Notes: generated by a model from the sequence alone, not told the origin. Shown: positions 36,413-43,884, numbered from the stretch's first letter. The stretch: DNA of 64,000 nt from an uncultured Ruminococcus sp. (GCA_902789345.1 CADANT010000003.1:47803-111802), one strand, 5' to 3'. Numbers and translations: made by a program.

Positions 36413-37117
36413 TTATCTTTTTAACCTTTTATCTGTCTTTACGGAAAGGTGAGTACCCACCGACTGGAACACCTGAACAAGCACTATAAGTAAAATAACA
36501 GCCACCAGCATTACCAGGTATTTGTACCTGTAATAGCCGTAATTAATAGCTATTTTACCTAAACCGCCTCCGCCTATAATTCCGCTCATAGCTGTGTAGC
36601 TAAGAATGGTAGTTATTGCAATGGTAATGTTTGAAATAAGTGACGGTACGCTTTCGGGAATCATAACCTTTACAATTATTTTAAAGGGTGACGCACCCAT
36701 ACTTTGTGCTGTTTCTATGATGTTTGGGTTTACCTCTCTTAAGCTTCCCTCTACCAGTCTGGCAACAAAAGGAAATGCGGCTATTACCAACGGTACAATA
36801 GAGGCTGTTGTACCTACTGTGGTGCCTACTATTAATCTTGTCAAAGGAAATACCATAATCATCAAAATCAAAAACGGTACAGACCTAAGAATATTTACAA
36901 TAATGTTTATAATATGCATTAAAGTTTTCGGCAGCGGCAAAACGCCGTCTTTGTCGCCTACAACCAGCAAAACACCTATAGGCAAACCGATTATTACTGA
37001 AAACACTGTTGCAATTACGGTTATATAAAGGGTTTCCCACAAAGCAAAGAGCATTTCACTTTGGATAATCCCCCACGCTTCTGTTAGCGTTTCAGGTGAA
37101 AATATATTTTCAAACAT
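36413..37117 (-). CDS. metI: ABC transporter permease, MetI type
   Basis: 234-residue permease with five to six membrane segments. The EAA loop is GSLREVNPNIIETAQSMGASPFKIIVKVMIPES, and IIVNILRSVPFLILMIMVFPLTRLIVGTTVGTTA is the MetI signature. It forms the membrane channel of the methionine (or related sulfur amino acid) importer with MetN and MetQ. It overlaps metN by one base (TAATG type). Confidence 0.94.
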   Translation of the reverse strand: MFENIFSPETLTEAWGIIQSEMLFALWETLYITVIATVFSVIIGLPIGVLLVVGDKDGVLPLPKTLMHIINIIVNILRSVPFLILMIMVFPLTRLIVGTTVGTTASIVPLVIAAFPFVARLVEGSLREVNPNIIETAQSMGASPFKIIVKVMIPESVPSLISNITIAITTILSYTAMSGIIGGGGLGKIAINYGYYRYKYLVMLVAVILLIVLVQVFQSVGTHLSVKTDKRLKR

Positions 37118-38109
37118 TATCGCACCTCCTCAATGGTTATTCCGTCATACTGTTTAAGATATTCCCTTATTTTTTCAAATGCATTTTTATCTTCAATTCC
37201 AATTTCAATGTTGCCGTATATAACCCCGCCGATTTCTCTTGTTGACACCGACACAAGGTTAATAAGCATATTTAAGTCAAGGGTCATCTTAGAGATAAGC
37301 GGTGTTCCTACTGCACCGTTTAAAACAATTCTTGCCAATGTGCCATAGTCGGCGTTTACCACAGAACCGCCCTCATAGTCCGGGTACACCAAATGCTTTG
37401 CTATTTCTGACTGCGGCTGTGAGAACACCTTTGTAACATAGCCCTCTTCGGCAACAACTCCGTTTTCAAGTATAGCTACCTTGTCACAAATATCCTCAAC
37501 AACGCTCATTTGGTGGGTAATAATAACCACTGTAATTTTATACTTTTGATTAATTTCTTTAATTAGACTTAATATTGACTTTGTTGTTTTAGGGTCAAGG
37601 GCACTTGTTGCTTCGTCGCACAGCAAGATTTTAGGGTCTGTAGCCAACGCTCTTGCGATAGCTACCCTTTGCTGTTGACCGCCGGAAAGCTGTGCCGGAT
37701 ATGCCTTTGCTTTGTCCGGCAAACCTACAAGCTCCAAAAGCTCCAGCGCCTTTTTCTGTGCCTCTGCCTTTTTTACTCCTGCAAGTTCCAAAGGGAAGCT
37801 GATATTTTTAAGAACATTCCTCTGCATTAAAAGGTTAAAGCCCTGAAAAATCATTGCAATGTTTTTTCTTTCCTGTCTAAGCTGGGCGGCAGAAAGATTG
37901 TTCATATTCTTTCCGTCTATAATTATTTCACCGGAGGAAGGTCTTTCAAGCATATTTATAGTGCGCACAAGGGTGCTTTTTCCTGCGCCGCTCATACCTA
38001 TGATACCGTATATGTCGCCGTCTTCAATATTTAATGACACATTTTTTAAGGCGTCAAATTTTTCCCCGTCAACTATAAAGGTTTTTGAAACATTTTTTAT
38101 TTCAATCAT
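37117..38109 (-). CDS. metN: ABC transporter ATPase, MetN type
   Basis: Walker A GIIGMSGAGKSTLVRTIN, signature LSGGQQQRVAIARALATDPKILLCDEATSALDP, and the D-loop/H-loop. A C-terminal NIL/ACT-like regulatory domain (~250-330, LDLNMLINLVSVSTREIGGVIYGNIEIG) binds methionine and inhibits transport in characterised MetN proteins. It lies 33 bases after metQ. In this operon the order is metQ-metN-metI. Confidence 0.94.
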   Translation of the reverse strand: MIEIKNVSKTFIVDGEKFDALKNVSLNIEDGDIYGIIGMSGAGKSTLVRTINMLERPSSGEIIIDGKNMNNLSAAQLRQERKNIAMIFQGFNLLMQRNVLKNISFPLELAGVKKAEAQKKALELLELVGLPDKAKAYPAQLSGGQQQRVAIARALATDPKILLCDEATSALDPKTTKSILSLIKEINQKYKITVVIITHQMSVVEDICDKVAILENGVVAEEGYVTKVFSQPQSEIAKHLVYPDYEGGSVVNADYGTLARIVLNGAVGTPLISKMTLDLNMLINLVSVSTREIGGVIYGNIEIGIEDKNAFEKIREYLKQYDGITIEEVR

Positions 38110-38142
38110 TACAAGACCTTCTCTCCGATTTGATAAAATTTC

Positions 38143-39033
38143 TTACTTTAATGCGTCAAGTGTTTTCTGCTTGCCGCCGTATAGTCCTATAGGTTCAACA
38201 TGAACTGTTGTAACTACAACCAGGTGTGTTTTATTCTGCTGGTTAAAGTCGTCCAAGTATGGCTTGTGCTCAACATAGTTAGCGTCAAATTCGCCGCTTT
38301 CTACAACATTGTTTGGCTGAATATAATCTGTAAACTCTGTTACCTCAAGTGTAATATCCTTCTTGGCAAGTATCTTCTTTACCTCTGCCAAAATTTCTGC
38401 GTGTGGTGTTGGTGAAGCCGCTACAGTTATTTTTTCACCCTTTAAGGCATTGTAATCAATACTGCTGTCGTAGCCGTCGGTTGGGTTATCTACCACGCTT
38501 ACAACTGAACCGTCGTACTTTTTGGTAATAAAGTCTGCCACCTGCTTGCTTTCAACAGCCGCCTTTAGGGCTTTGATTTTGTCTGTTTTTTCGTTGCCCT
38601 CTTTTACAACAATAACATTGCCGTAGGCTGATGATGAATTTTCAATTCCCAGTGAATCCTTTACAGGGTTTAGATTTGCCTCAAGTGCGTAGTTAGAGTT
38701 AATAACCGCATAGTCAACATCCTGAAGTACATTTGGCACCTGCGCCGCCTCTACCTCGTTAAATTTAATATTCTTAGGATTTTCTTTAATATCCTTAATT
38801 GTTGCAGTAATGCCTGCATTTTCGTCCAACTTAATGTAACCAAGCTGCTGAAGCAAAAGCAAAGACCTTGCCTCGTTTGTTGTATCGTTAGGTACAGCTA
38901 TTGTAATGCTGTTTGTACTTGTGTTACTGCTAGCTGAACTTCCTGAATTATTGTCTGATGAGCAGCCTGCAAACGCCGCTGCCACTGTTGTTACTGTAAT
39001 TGCTGCTAAGATAATAGATACTAATTTTTTCAT
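38143..39033 (-). CDS. metQ: Circularly permuted MetQ/NlpA-type substrate-binding lipoprotein
   Basis: Lipoprotein signal with lipobox AFAGC (Cys24) and a Ser/Asn/Thr linker to ~41. The mature order is reversed relative to every MetQ I know. Residues ~42-180 are the block that is normally C-terminal: ITIAVPNDTTNEARSLLLLQ, ENPKNIKFNEVEAAQ, AVINSNYALEANLNP. After a short linker (181-199), residues ~200-296 are the normal N-terminal block: ITVAASPTPHAEILAEV, TEFTDYIQPN, ANYVEHKPYLDDF, HVEPIGLYGGKQKTLDALK, where it stops. In ordinary MetQ the LDALK segment runs directly into the IAVPND segment. Ligand-contact motifs of both lobes are kept, so it is probably functional, with the lipid anchor attached to the other lobe. 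First gene of metQNI; its leader has two small reading frames. Confidence 0.92.
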   Translation of the reverse strand: MKKLVSIILAAITVTTVAAAFAGCSSDNNSGSSASSNTSTNSITIAVPNDTTNEARSLLLLQQLGYIKLDENAGITATIKDIKENPKNIKFNEVEAAQVPNVLQDVDYAVINSNYALEANLNPVKDSLGIENSSSAYGNVIVVKEGNEKTDKIKALKAAVESKQVADFITKKYDGSVVSVVDNPTDGYDSSIDYNALKGEKITVAASPTPHAEILAEVKKILAKKDITLEVTEFTDYIQPNNVVESGEFDANYVEHKPYLDDFNQQNKTHLVVVTTVHVEPIGLYGGKQKTLDALK

Positions 39034-39096
39034 TTTAAATTCTCTCCTTTAATTTTTAAAACATTAAATTTTATTTCTAACTTTATTTATGTATCA

Positions 39097-39162
39097 TTAG
39101 CAACAACACATTCGTCCAAATCTGTAATTTTGCCGCAAAAGCTGTTGAAACAATCTTTTCAT
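39097..39162 (-). CDS. 21-residue leader peptide ending Met-Cys-Cys-Cys
   Basis: Starts MKRLFQQLLRQNY and ends RFGRMCCC followed by TAA. The ATG at 39162 is eight bases after a perfect AGGAGG (plus 39171-39176), a strong initiation signal. The last codons are ATG TGT TGT TGC, so ribosomes would slow there when Met- or Cys-tRNA is uncharged. It lies 63 bases before metQ. No clear terminator hairpin separates it from metQ, so if it regulates, the effect may be on translation or mRNA stability rather than on classical attenuation. Confidence 0.7.
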   Translation of the reverse strand: MKRLFQQLLRQNYRFGRMCCC

Positions 39163-39236
39163 TTTCATTTCCTCCTAAACCAACACAAGTAACTGAAAAA
39201 AGCGCCTGTGTCTGTTTTTAATATATTTCATTGCAT

Positions 39237-39267
39237 AAAAATGCCGAAGAGCTTTAACCCACCGGCA
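39237..39267 (-). terminator. Weak terminator-like hairpin in the metQ leader
   Basis: Minus strand: TGCCG, a 16-base loop, CGGCA, then TTTTTATG. The stem is only 5 bp, but the U run and position (between the two leader frames) make it a possible attenuator. Confidence 0.35.
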
Positions 39268-39282
39268 AGCCTGCAATTCAAT

Positions 39283-39384
39283 TTACAGCCTATTCGCAGA
39301 GAGCATATTATAACAAGCTAAGTGCATTTTAAAGCACATTGTCATTATGCATTTATAAGCAGTTGACGTTGTTGTTCCTGTCAT
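39283..39384 (-). CDS. 33-residue upstream leader peptide rich in Met and Cys
   Basis: Begins MTGTTTSTAYKCIMTMCFKM and ends NMLSANRL. It contains five further-spaced Met/Cys codons clustered in the middle. The ATG lies behind AAGGAGAG, a good Shine-Dalgarno, directly downstream of the operator and promoter of metQNI. No similarity recognised. It is likely a regulatory leader frame, since the translation signals are strong and the product is tiny. Confidence 0.55.
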   Translation of the reverse strand: MTGTTTSTAYKCIMTMCFKMHLACYNMLSANRL

Positions 39385-39402
39385 ATTTAGCTCTCCTTTC
39401 TT

Positions 39403-39425
39403 AAACCTATTTTATATATAGGTTT
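39403..39425. promoter_or_regulatory. CCTAT-N7-ATAGG operator at metQNI
   Basis: Perfect inverted repeat AAACCTAT-N7-ATAGGTTT just downstream of the predicted transcription start, where a bound repressor would block transcription. Same core as two sites at the metB-like promoter. Confidence 0.65.
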
Positions 39426-39437
39426 TCTATGTATTAT

Positions 39438-39466
39438 ATGTTATCACACCTTAAATGGTTTGTCAA
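39438..39466 (-). promoter_or_regulatory. Promoter of metQNI
   Basis: Minus strand: TTGACA (plus 39461-39466), 17 bases, TAACAT (plus 39438-39443). A TATAAT is five bases further downstream (plus 39433-39438). Confidence 0.65.
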
Positions 39467-39520
39467 CATAAAATTTAATTTTATATTTTAAAAGCAATTT
39501 GTTTGATATTGTAATTCCGG

Positions 39521-40006
39521 TTAAAAATTCATTACATATATATCAACACTAAGCTTTCTGTCAAACTTTATGCCTGCGTTTTTAATAGTACCGCTGTAGG
39601 TAAAGCCGGCCTTTATATGAAGATATATACTTGTTTCGTTTTCACTTGTAATCAGCGACACAACGGTAAGAATGTTGGGGTTGTTTTTGGCTGTATCTAA
39701 AGCATAATCCATTAGCTTAGTGCCAATATGCATATTTCTGTATCCGTTCTTTACATAAACAGACAGCTCTACAGTACAGTCATATGCATCACGCCAACTA
39801 TACCTTGACAGTGAAACATATCCCAAAATCTCCCCTTTATCTTCAAACACAGCTAGCAAGTACTTACCTGTATGCTGTCGGAACATATCTTCAAAGAATG
39901 AAATTTGTCTGGGGTTAATATCAAAGGTTGCTGTTGTATTTAACACTGCATCGTTATATATATCCATTATATATGGTATGTCACTTTCCACAGCCGTTCT
40001 AATCAT
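39521..40006 (-). CDS. GNAT acetyltransferase, phosphinothricin acetyltransferase (Pat/Bar)-like
   Basis: 161 residues. IRTAVESDIPYIMDIYNDAVLNTTATFD is the start typical of the phosphinothricin acetyltransferase group, as are SRYSWRDAYDCTVELSVYV, GYRNMHIGTKLMDYAL and the acetyl-CoA loop around it. Relatives acetylate phosphinothricin, methionine sulfone or methionine sulfoximine. Its four-base overlap (ATGA) with the Cys/Met-metabolism gene fits a methionine-analogue or sulfur-linked substrate (inference). Confidence 0.82.
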   Translation of the reverse strand: MIRTAVESDIPYIMDIYNDAVLNTTATFDINPRQISFFEDMFRQHTGKYLLAVFEDKGEILGYVSLSRYSWRDAYDCTVELSVYVKNGYRNMHIGTKLMDYALDTAKNNPNILTVVSLITSENETSIYLHIKAGFTYSGTIKNAGIKFDRKLSVDIYVMNF

Positions 40007-41193
40007 AGCAAATTTTCCTTTTCCAGCGCTTGTTTTAGGTCGGCAATAATGTCCTCTGTATCCTCAATTCCCACGCTAAGTCTAAAGAAACCATTGTGGA
40101 ACTCCTCCGGATACAAATACTGTCTTTCATCATTTTCACCTAAAAATACAATTAAGCTTTCATCGTGTCCCAAAGAAACAGCCGATGTTATAAGCTGTAG
40201 GTGACTTACAACACGGTTATAAGTATCGTGGTCTGCCTTTAAGCCAAAGGAAAGCACTCCGCCAAAGCCGTTTTCCATTTGCTTTACGGCAATATCATGG
40301 TTAGGGTGGTCCTCCAGTCCCGGATAAGCTACAAAGCTTACACCCTTAACTGTTTTTAGGAATTTCGCTACTTCCAGTGCGTTTTTGTTGTGCTGACGCA
40401 TTCTAAGAGGTAATGTAACAGAACCACGCATAATCAGCCAAGCGTTAAACGGACTAATGGTAGCACCTAAATTAACCTGTGACTCTGCTCTGACAATATC
40501 TAAATACTTCTTTTTGCCTACAATAGCACCGCCCATAGCGTCGCCGTGACCGTTTATGTATTTTGTCAGGCTTTCTACTGCAAAGTCTGCACCCAATTCA
40601 ATAGGTCTTTGGTTAAACGGTGAAGCAAAAGTATTGTCCACCGACAGCAGAGCGTTATTTTCGTGTGCTATTTTTGCAATTTCTTCAATATCAGAAATTG
40701 ATAAGGTAGGATTACCCGGTGATTCAATATGTATAAGCTTGGTGTTTGGTCTGATAGCCTTTTTTACGGCCTCTAGGTCAGAAGTATTTACTATTGTAGT
40801 TTCTACACCAAACTTATTTTTAAACAGCTCGTTTAATAGTCTGTAAACAGCAATATATGTTATGCTCGAAAAAATTACATGGTCGCCGCTTTTAAGCATT
40901 GCAAAGAACAAACCCGACAACGCAGCAACGCCGCTTGCCAAAATAACGCAGTCCTCTCCGCCCTCAAGTGAGGCAATTTTTTCCTGCAAATACTGCTGGT
41001 TTGTTCCGCCGTTTCTTGTGTAAAGATTTTTGTCGGCACTGCTCCAGTTTACCTCGCTTGGGTCATAAGGCAATTCATAGCTGTTTGCCAAAGTAAGTGG
41101 TTTTTGTATAGCGCCTGTTTCCTTGTCTACTCCGTTTCCTGTATGTACAGACCTTGTTAAGAAACCTAAGTTTTCGTAATTTTTATTGCTCAT
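40003..41193 (-). CDS. Trans-sulfuration PLP enzyme (cystathionine gamma-synthase / beta-lyase / methionine gamma-lyase family)
   Basis: 396 residues from ATG 41193 (AAAGGTGAT upstream; three extra residues in the longer frame are not used). Motifs: TRSVHTGNGVDKETGAIQKPLTLANSYEL, YTRNGGTNQQYLQEKIASLEG, the PLP lysine in VESLTKYINGHGDAMGG, and the terminal FFRLSVGIEDTEDIIADL. The family members have overlapping sequences, so lyase or synthase activity cannot be assigned from this alone. It is controlled by a promoter with two CCTAT-N7-(A/C)TAGG sites, shared with metQNI. Confidence 0.87.
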   Translation of the reverse strand: MSNKNYENLGFLTRSVHTGNGVDKETGAIQKPLTLANSYELPYDPSEVNWSSADKNLYTRNGGTNQQYLQEKIASLEGGEDCVILASGVAALSGLFFAMLKSGDHVIFSSITYIAVYRLLNELFKNKFGVETTIVNTSDLEAVKKAIRPNTKLIHIESPGNPTLSISDIEEIAKIAHENNALLSVDNTFASPFNQRPIELGADFAVESLTKYINGHGDAMGGAIVGKKKYLDIVRAESQVNLGATISPFNAWLIMRGSVTLPLRMRQHNKNALEVAKFLKTVKGVSFVAYPGLEDHPNHDIAVKQMENGFGGVLSFGLKADHDTYNRVVSHLQLITSAVSLGHDESLIVFLGENDERQYLYPEEFHNGFFRLSVGIEDTEDIIADLKQALEKENLL

Positions 41194-41245
41194 TATTATC
41201 ACCTTTCTTTTTATTAGTATTGTTTGTTTTTTATTTTATATATTT

Positions 41246-41262
41246 CCTATATGTTTACTAGG
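41246..41262. promoter_or_regulatory. Second operator copy, CCTAT-N7-CTAGG, at the metB-like promoter
   Basis: One mismatch to the shared inverted repeat. It covers the predicted transcription start (~41260) of the metB-like gene. Confidence 0.5.
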
Positions 41263-41266
41263 CTTT

Positions 41267-41295
41267 ATTTTAGCATTGATTTCCTATAATGTCAA
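41267..41295 (-). promoter_or_regulatory. Promoter of the metB-like gene
   Basis: Minus strand: TTGACA (plus 41290-41295), a 17-base spacer, TAAAAT (plus 41267-41272). Confidence 0.75.
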
Positions 41296-41299
41296 TAGG
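41283..41299. promoter_or_regulatory. CCTAT-N7-ATAGG operator overlapping the -35 of the metB-like gene
   Basis: CCTAT (41283-41287), N7, ATAGG (41295-41299), the same core and spacing as at metQNI. It directly overlaps TTGACA. Confidence 0.65.
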
Positions 41300-41369
41300 A
41301 TAATTACTAAAAGTTTATATTTATAATTATTGCTGTTATTTTAAAAACCGGCCTTAAAATTATGTACAA

Positions 41370-41410
41370 AAGCGACCGTTTCTATATTAAGAAACAGTCG
41401 CTTATTTTTT
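41370..41410. terminator. Terminator after the PHP phosphatase gene
   Basis: AAGCGACCGTTTC (41370-41382) / GAAACAGTCGCTT (41391-41403), one mismatch. T run ATTTTTT on the plus strand and TTTTG on the minus strand. Confidence 0.7.
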
Positions 41411-41424
41411 GCTGTATTAAATTT

Positions 41425-42243
41425 TTATCTGCTTAACAGCTTGTTTAAATCCTCCTGCGGTGTGATGCAGGTGCCAATAGGATTAACCTTGCCGCAGCTA
41501 AAGCCATGGAAATCTGTGCCGCCTGTTCTAAGCAGGTTGTGTTTTTTGGTATATTCCAGCAAAACCTCTGTGTCCTGCTTTGTACCACGAGGGTACCAGC
41601 ACTCAATACCGTCTATACCACATTCAATAAGCCTTGGTATAGCAGGAACCGTATCGTAAACAGTTGGATGTGCAAGCACAGCCGTACCCCCTGCCTTGTG
41701 TATCAGCTTAATAATTTCTTCTACATCCGGGTATTCAATTTTGGTTTTTGCAAAGCCTGTTTTCCAGTCGAATATTTCTCTGTAAAGCTCTCCGTACACT
41801 TTATCTGTATAGCCTGCCAACATTAGTGCTTTCATTATATGACTTTTAAATGTGGTAGCACTGTTTTTTGACAGCTCCAAAACCATATCCATATCAATAT
41901 TAAACCGCTTTGTTATTTCCGACATAGCCTTTACCATAGCATTCATACGACTGTTGGCTATGTTATTAAAGGTTTCGGTGAAAACCTCAGGATTTTTATA
42001 GTTATAGCAAAGCATATGTACCAGCCTGTTTCGCTGAAAATCGTAGGCAGAAATTTCAACGCCCTTAACAATTTGCACGCCGTAAATACTGCCAAAATGC
42101 TCTGCCTCTTTTACCCCCATTACAGTATCGTGGTCTGTTAGCGCTATAGCGGAAAGCCCCCTTAGCTTTGCAAGCCTAACCACATTTTTAACCGATGTAG
42201 CCCCGTCTGAGCATACTGAGTGACAATGTAAATCAGCCGACAC
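41425..42243 (-). CDS. PHP-domain phosphoesterase (nucleoside 3',5'-bisphosphate phosphatase / RNase AM-like)
   Basis: Metal-dependent hydrolase of 272 residues: ADLHCHSVCSDGATSVKNVVRLAKLRGLSAIALTDHDTV, VKGVEISAY, TAVLAHP, DGIECWYPRGTK and TGGTDFHGF. This arrangement (TDHDT, GVEIS, GTDFHG) is typical of the YciV/TrpH group, which dephosphorylates pAp-like nucleotides and trims RNA 5' ends. pAp is a by-product of sulfate assimilation, so proximity to the sulfur locus is suggestive but not proof. GTG start with AGGAAGTG upstream. Confidence 0.87.
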   Translation of the reverse strand: MSADLHCHSVCSDGATSVKNVVRLAKLRGLSAIALTDHDTVMGVKEAEHFGSIYGVQIVKGVEISAYDFQRNRLVHMLCYNYKNPEVFTETFNNIANSRMNAMVKAMSEITKRFNIDMDMVLELSKNSATTFKSHIMKALMLAGYTDKVYGELYREIFDWKTGFAKTKIEYPDVEEIIKLIHKAGGTAVLAHPTVYDTVPAIPRLIECGIDGIECWYPRGTKQDTEVLLEYTKKHNLLRTGGTDFHGFSCGKVNPIGTCITPQEDLNKLLSR

Positions 42244-42512
42244 AAAAACACTTCCTAACTTATATTATAAAAACAAAGCTCCAAAATGCCGTCTAACTAA
42301 AACAGCACCCTATAGCCTTGACACAGCCTTATTAACAAACAAAAAATATAAGGCTTAATTAAATCTGCTGACAAATAAATTATAGCAGATATTTATACAA
42401 ACACAAGCGAAATTTCCGAAAACACAATTATAGGTAACTATAAAACAATTACAGCACATATTAACCTTTGTTTATCTTTAAGAATTTATCGTTTTTTTGA
42501 AGAAACGCTTGC
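42244..42512. other. Intergenic region between divergent genes
   Basis: About 270 AT-rich bases between the PHP phosphatase and the membrane-protein gene. Apart from the promoter described at its right edge I see no gene, RNA or repeat. Confidence 0.4.
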
Positions 42513-42541
42513 TTTACAGCATAATAGCTGTATGCTATAAT
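42513..42541 (+). promoter_or_regulatory. Promoter with an inverted repeat in its spacer
   Basis: TTTACA (42513-42518), a 17-base spacer, TATAAT (42536-42541) with TGC before it. The spacer region contains AGCATA-N7-TATGCT (42518-42536), so a repressor dimer could occlude the promoter. Confidence 0.7.
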
Positions 42542-42576
42542 GAGCTGAGATAATAGAAATATTAAGGAGATACACA

Positions 42577-43170
42577 ATGAAAAAAATGGGAATAATTGAG
42601 CTTGCCATAGGAGCATTAATGCTGCTGTCAGCACTGATTACATATATTCCGGAGATTGAATGTATGTATGAGCTGACTTTTCTCTCAAATTTAATAGGCG
42701 GCGGTCTTTTCCTAGTTGATGGGATATTAAATATAACAGCAAAGAAAACCTTACATAACCAATTTTTCCTCATAGTGAATATAGCCCTCTTTACTGTTTT
42801 CTTTATTTCGGTAGGCGGCACACTTTCCGGATTTGCCCACTTTAATTTTAGCGGCGGAATGTTTTTACTTCATGTTATAAACCCAACAGCAGTAATGATA
42901 TTTTATTTGCTTACAAAGGGCGAAAAGGATTTCCATATTAAAAGCGTTCTGTTGGCACCCTTGTTGTTGATGCTTTTTATGTGCTTTGATTATATTAGAT
43001 TTTTACTGACAGGCAATTTAATTTACGGTTTGTTCCCGGCTGAAGAAGTTGACTTTCTCACTGCTTTAATAATTGGCGCAGTTACCTATTGCTTTGGTTT
43101 CTTGGTAAGCCTTGCTGTATATTCGTTAGGTAGGCTATTCAAAAACAAACTGCCTTTTAACAAAAATTAA
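42577..43170 (+). CDS. Polytopic membrane protein, possibly Pr6Pr family
   Basis: 197 residues with about six hydrophobic segments (GIIELAIGALMLLSALITYI, FFLIVNIALFTVFFISVGGTLSGF, MFLLHVINPTAVMIFYLL, SVLLAPLLLMLFMCFDYI, FLTALIIGAVTYCFGFLVSLAVYSLG). The LLHVINPTAVMIFYLLTKG stretch recalls the H-x-x-x-P motif of Pr6Pr-type membrane proteins. Function unknown. The ATG follows AAGGAGAT. Its own regulated-looking promoter suggests a conditional role. Confidence 0.6.
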   Translation: MKKMGIIELAIGALMLLSALITYIPEIECMYELTFLSNLIGGGLFLVDGILNITAKKTLHNQFFLIVNIALFTVFFISVGGTLSGFAHFNFSGGMFLLHVINPTAVMIFYLLTKGEKDFHIKSVLLAPLLLMLFMCFDYIRFLLTGNLIYGLFPAEEVDFLTALIIGAVTYCFGFLVSLAVYSLGRLFKNKLPFNKN

Positions 43171-43212
43171 TTTATAAAACCTTTTGAACAAACTAATTAT
43201 TTATACGGTGCA

Positions 43213-43260
43213 AATCAGCCGCCGCAACAGCTTATTAAACAACTGTTGCGGCGGCTGATT
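43213..43260. terminator. Strong hairpin terminator
   Basis: Perfect 18-bp stem AATCAGCCGCCGCAACAG (43213-43230) / CTGTTGCGGCGGCTGATT (43243-43260) between convergent genes. No long U tract on either strand. Confidence 0.7.
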
Positions 43261-43328
43261 AATTATGGTTTTATTGGTCATAACAAAATCACACAGGTAT
43301 GAGCAATATACTTGCAACACTGTAAGTG

Positions 43329-43811
43329 CTATTTTTTAAAATAAATCATTATACGGTCCTTGTGCACCATAACATAATCATTAGTGTCTATAAACCTTAA
43401 AAACTCTTTTTCGCTAAGCCATTTGTAAGCAATGGTTTCTCCCTCTTGAAGTGTTACAGACTCTTTATCACAGTCAGTTACACACAGGTATCCATAATAA
43501 AAGGCATTTTTCTTTTTCAACTTGTAAATAGGCACAAGATTTTCCGCCACAATGCCGGTTTCCTCCCTAAGCTCACGAAGTGCGGCATCATAGGGCTTCT
43601 CCCCCTTTAAAACACTGCCTCCTGCGCCTGCTTCAAAAAGCCCCGGACAATTTGGCTTTGAAAAATCCCTTTGCATAAGCAGATAGCTGCCGTCTGTGTG
43701 TTTTACCAAAACCTCGCTTACCAAATGGTACATTCCTGTAGGTATAGGCTCTCCACGCACAAGCTCACCTACAATATTTTCATTTTCGTCGTATGCGTCC
43801 CACAGTTCCAT
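43329..43811 (-). CDS. NUDIX hydrolase
   Basis: Hydrolyses a nucleoside-diphosphate-linked compound. The Nudix box GGSVLKGEKPYDAALRELREETGI is complete, and the N-terminal LWDAYDENENIVGELVRGEP resembles the isopentenyl-diphosphate isomerase-like NUDIX subgroup. Substrate unknown. ATG 43811 follows AGGAGGG; the six extra N-terminal codons of the longer frame are not used. Confidence 0.87.
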   Translation of the reverse strand: MELWDAYDENENIVGELVRGEPIPTGMYHLVSEVLVKHTDGSYLLMQRDFSKPNCPGLFEAGAGGSVLKGEKPYDAALRELREETGIVAENLVPIYKLKKKNAFYYGYLCVTDCDKESVTLQEGETIAYKWLSEKEFLRFIDTNDYVMVHKDRIMIYFKK

Positions 43812-43884
43812 ACCTAACCCTCCTTGCAAACAGCCTGTAACACAAAACAGCCCATAATTCCCACAAACACCAAAAACGGCAAAG

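Noticed and set aside
39034..39430. SAM (S-box) or T-box riboswitch ahead of metQNI
   Set aside because: No S-box core or T-box GGTGG-type anti-terminator sequence is visible; small reading frames explain the leader better.
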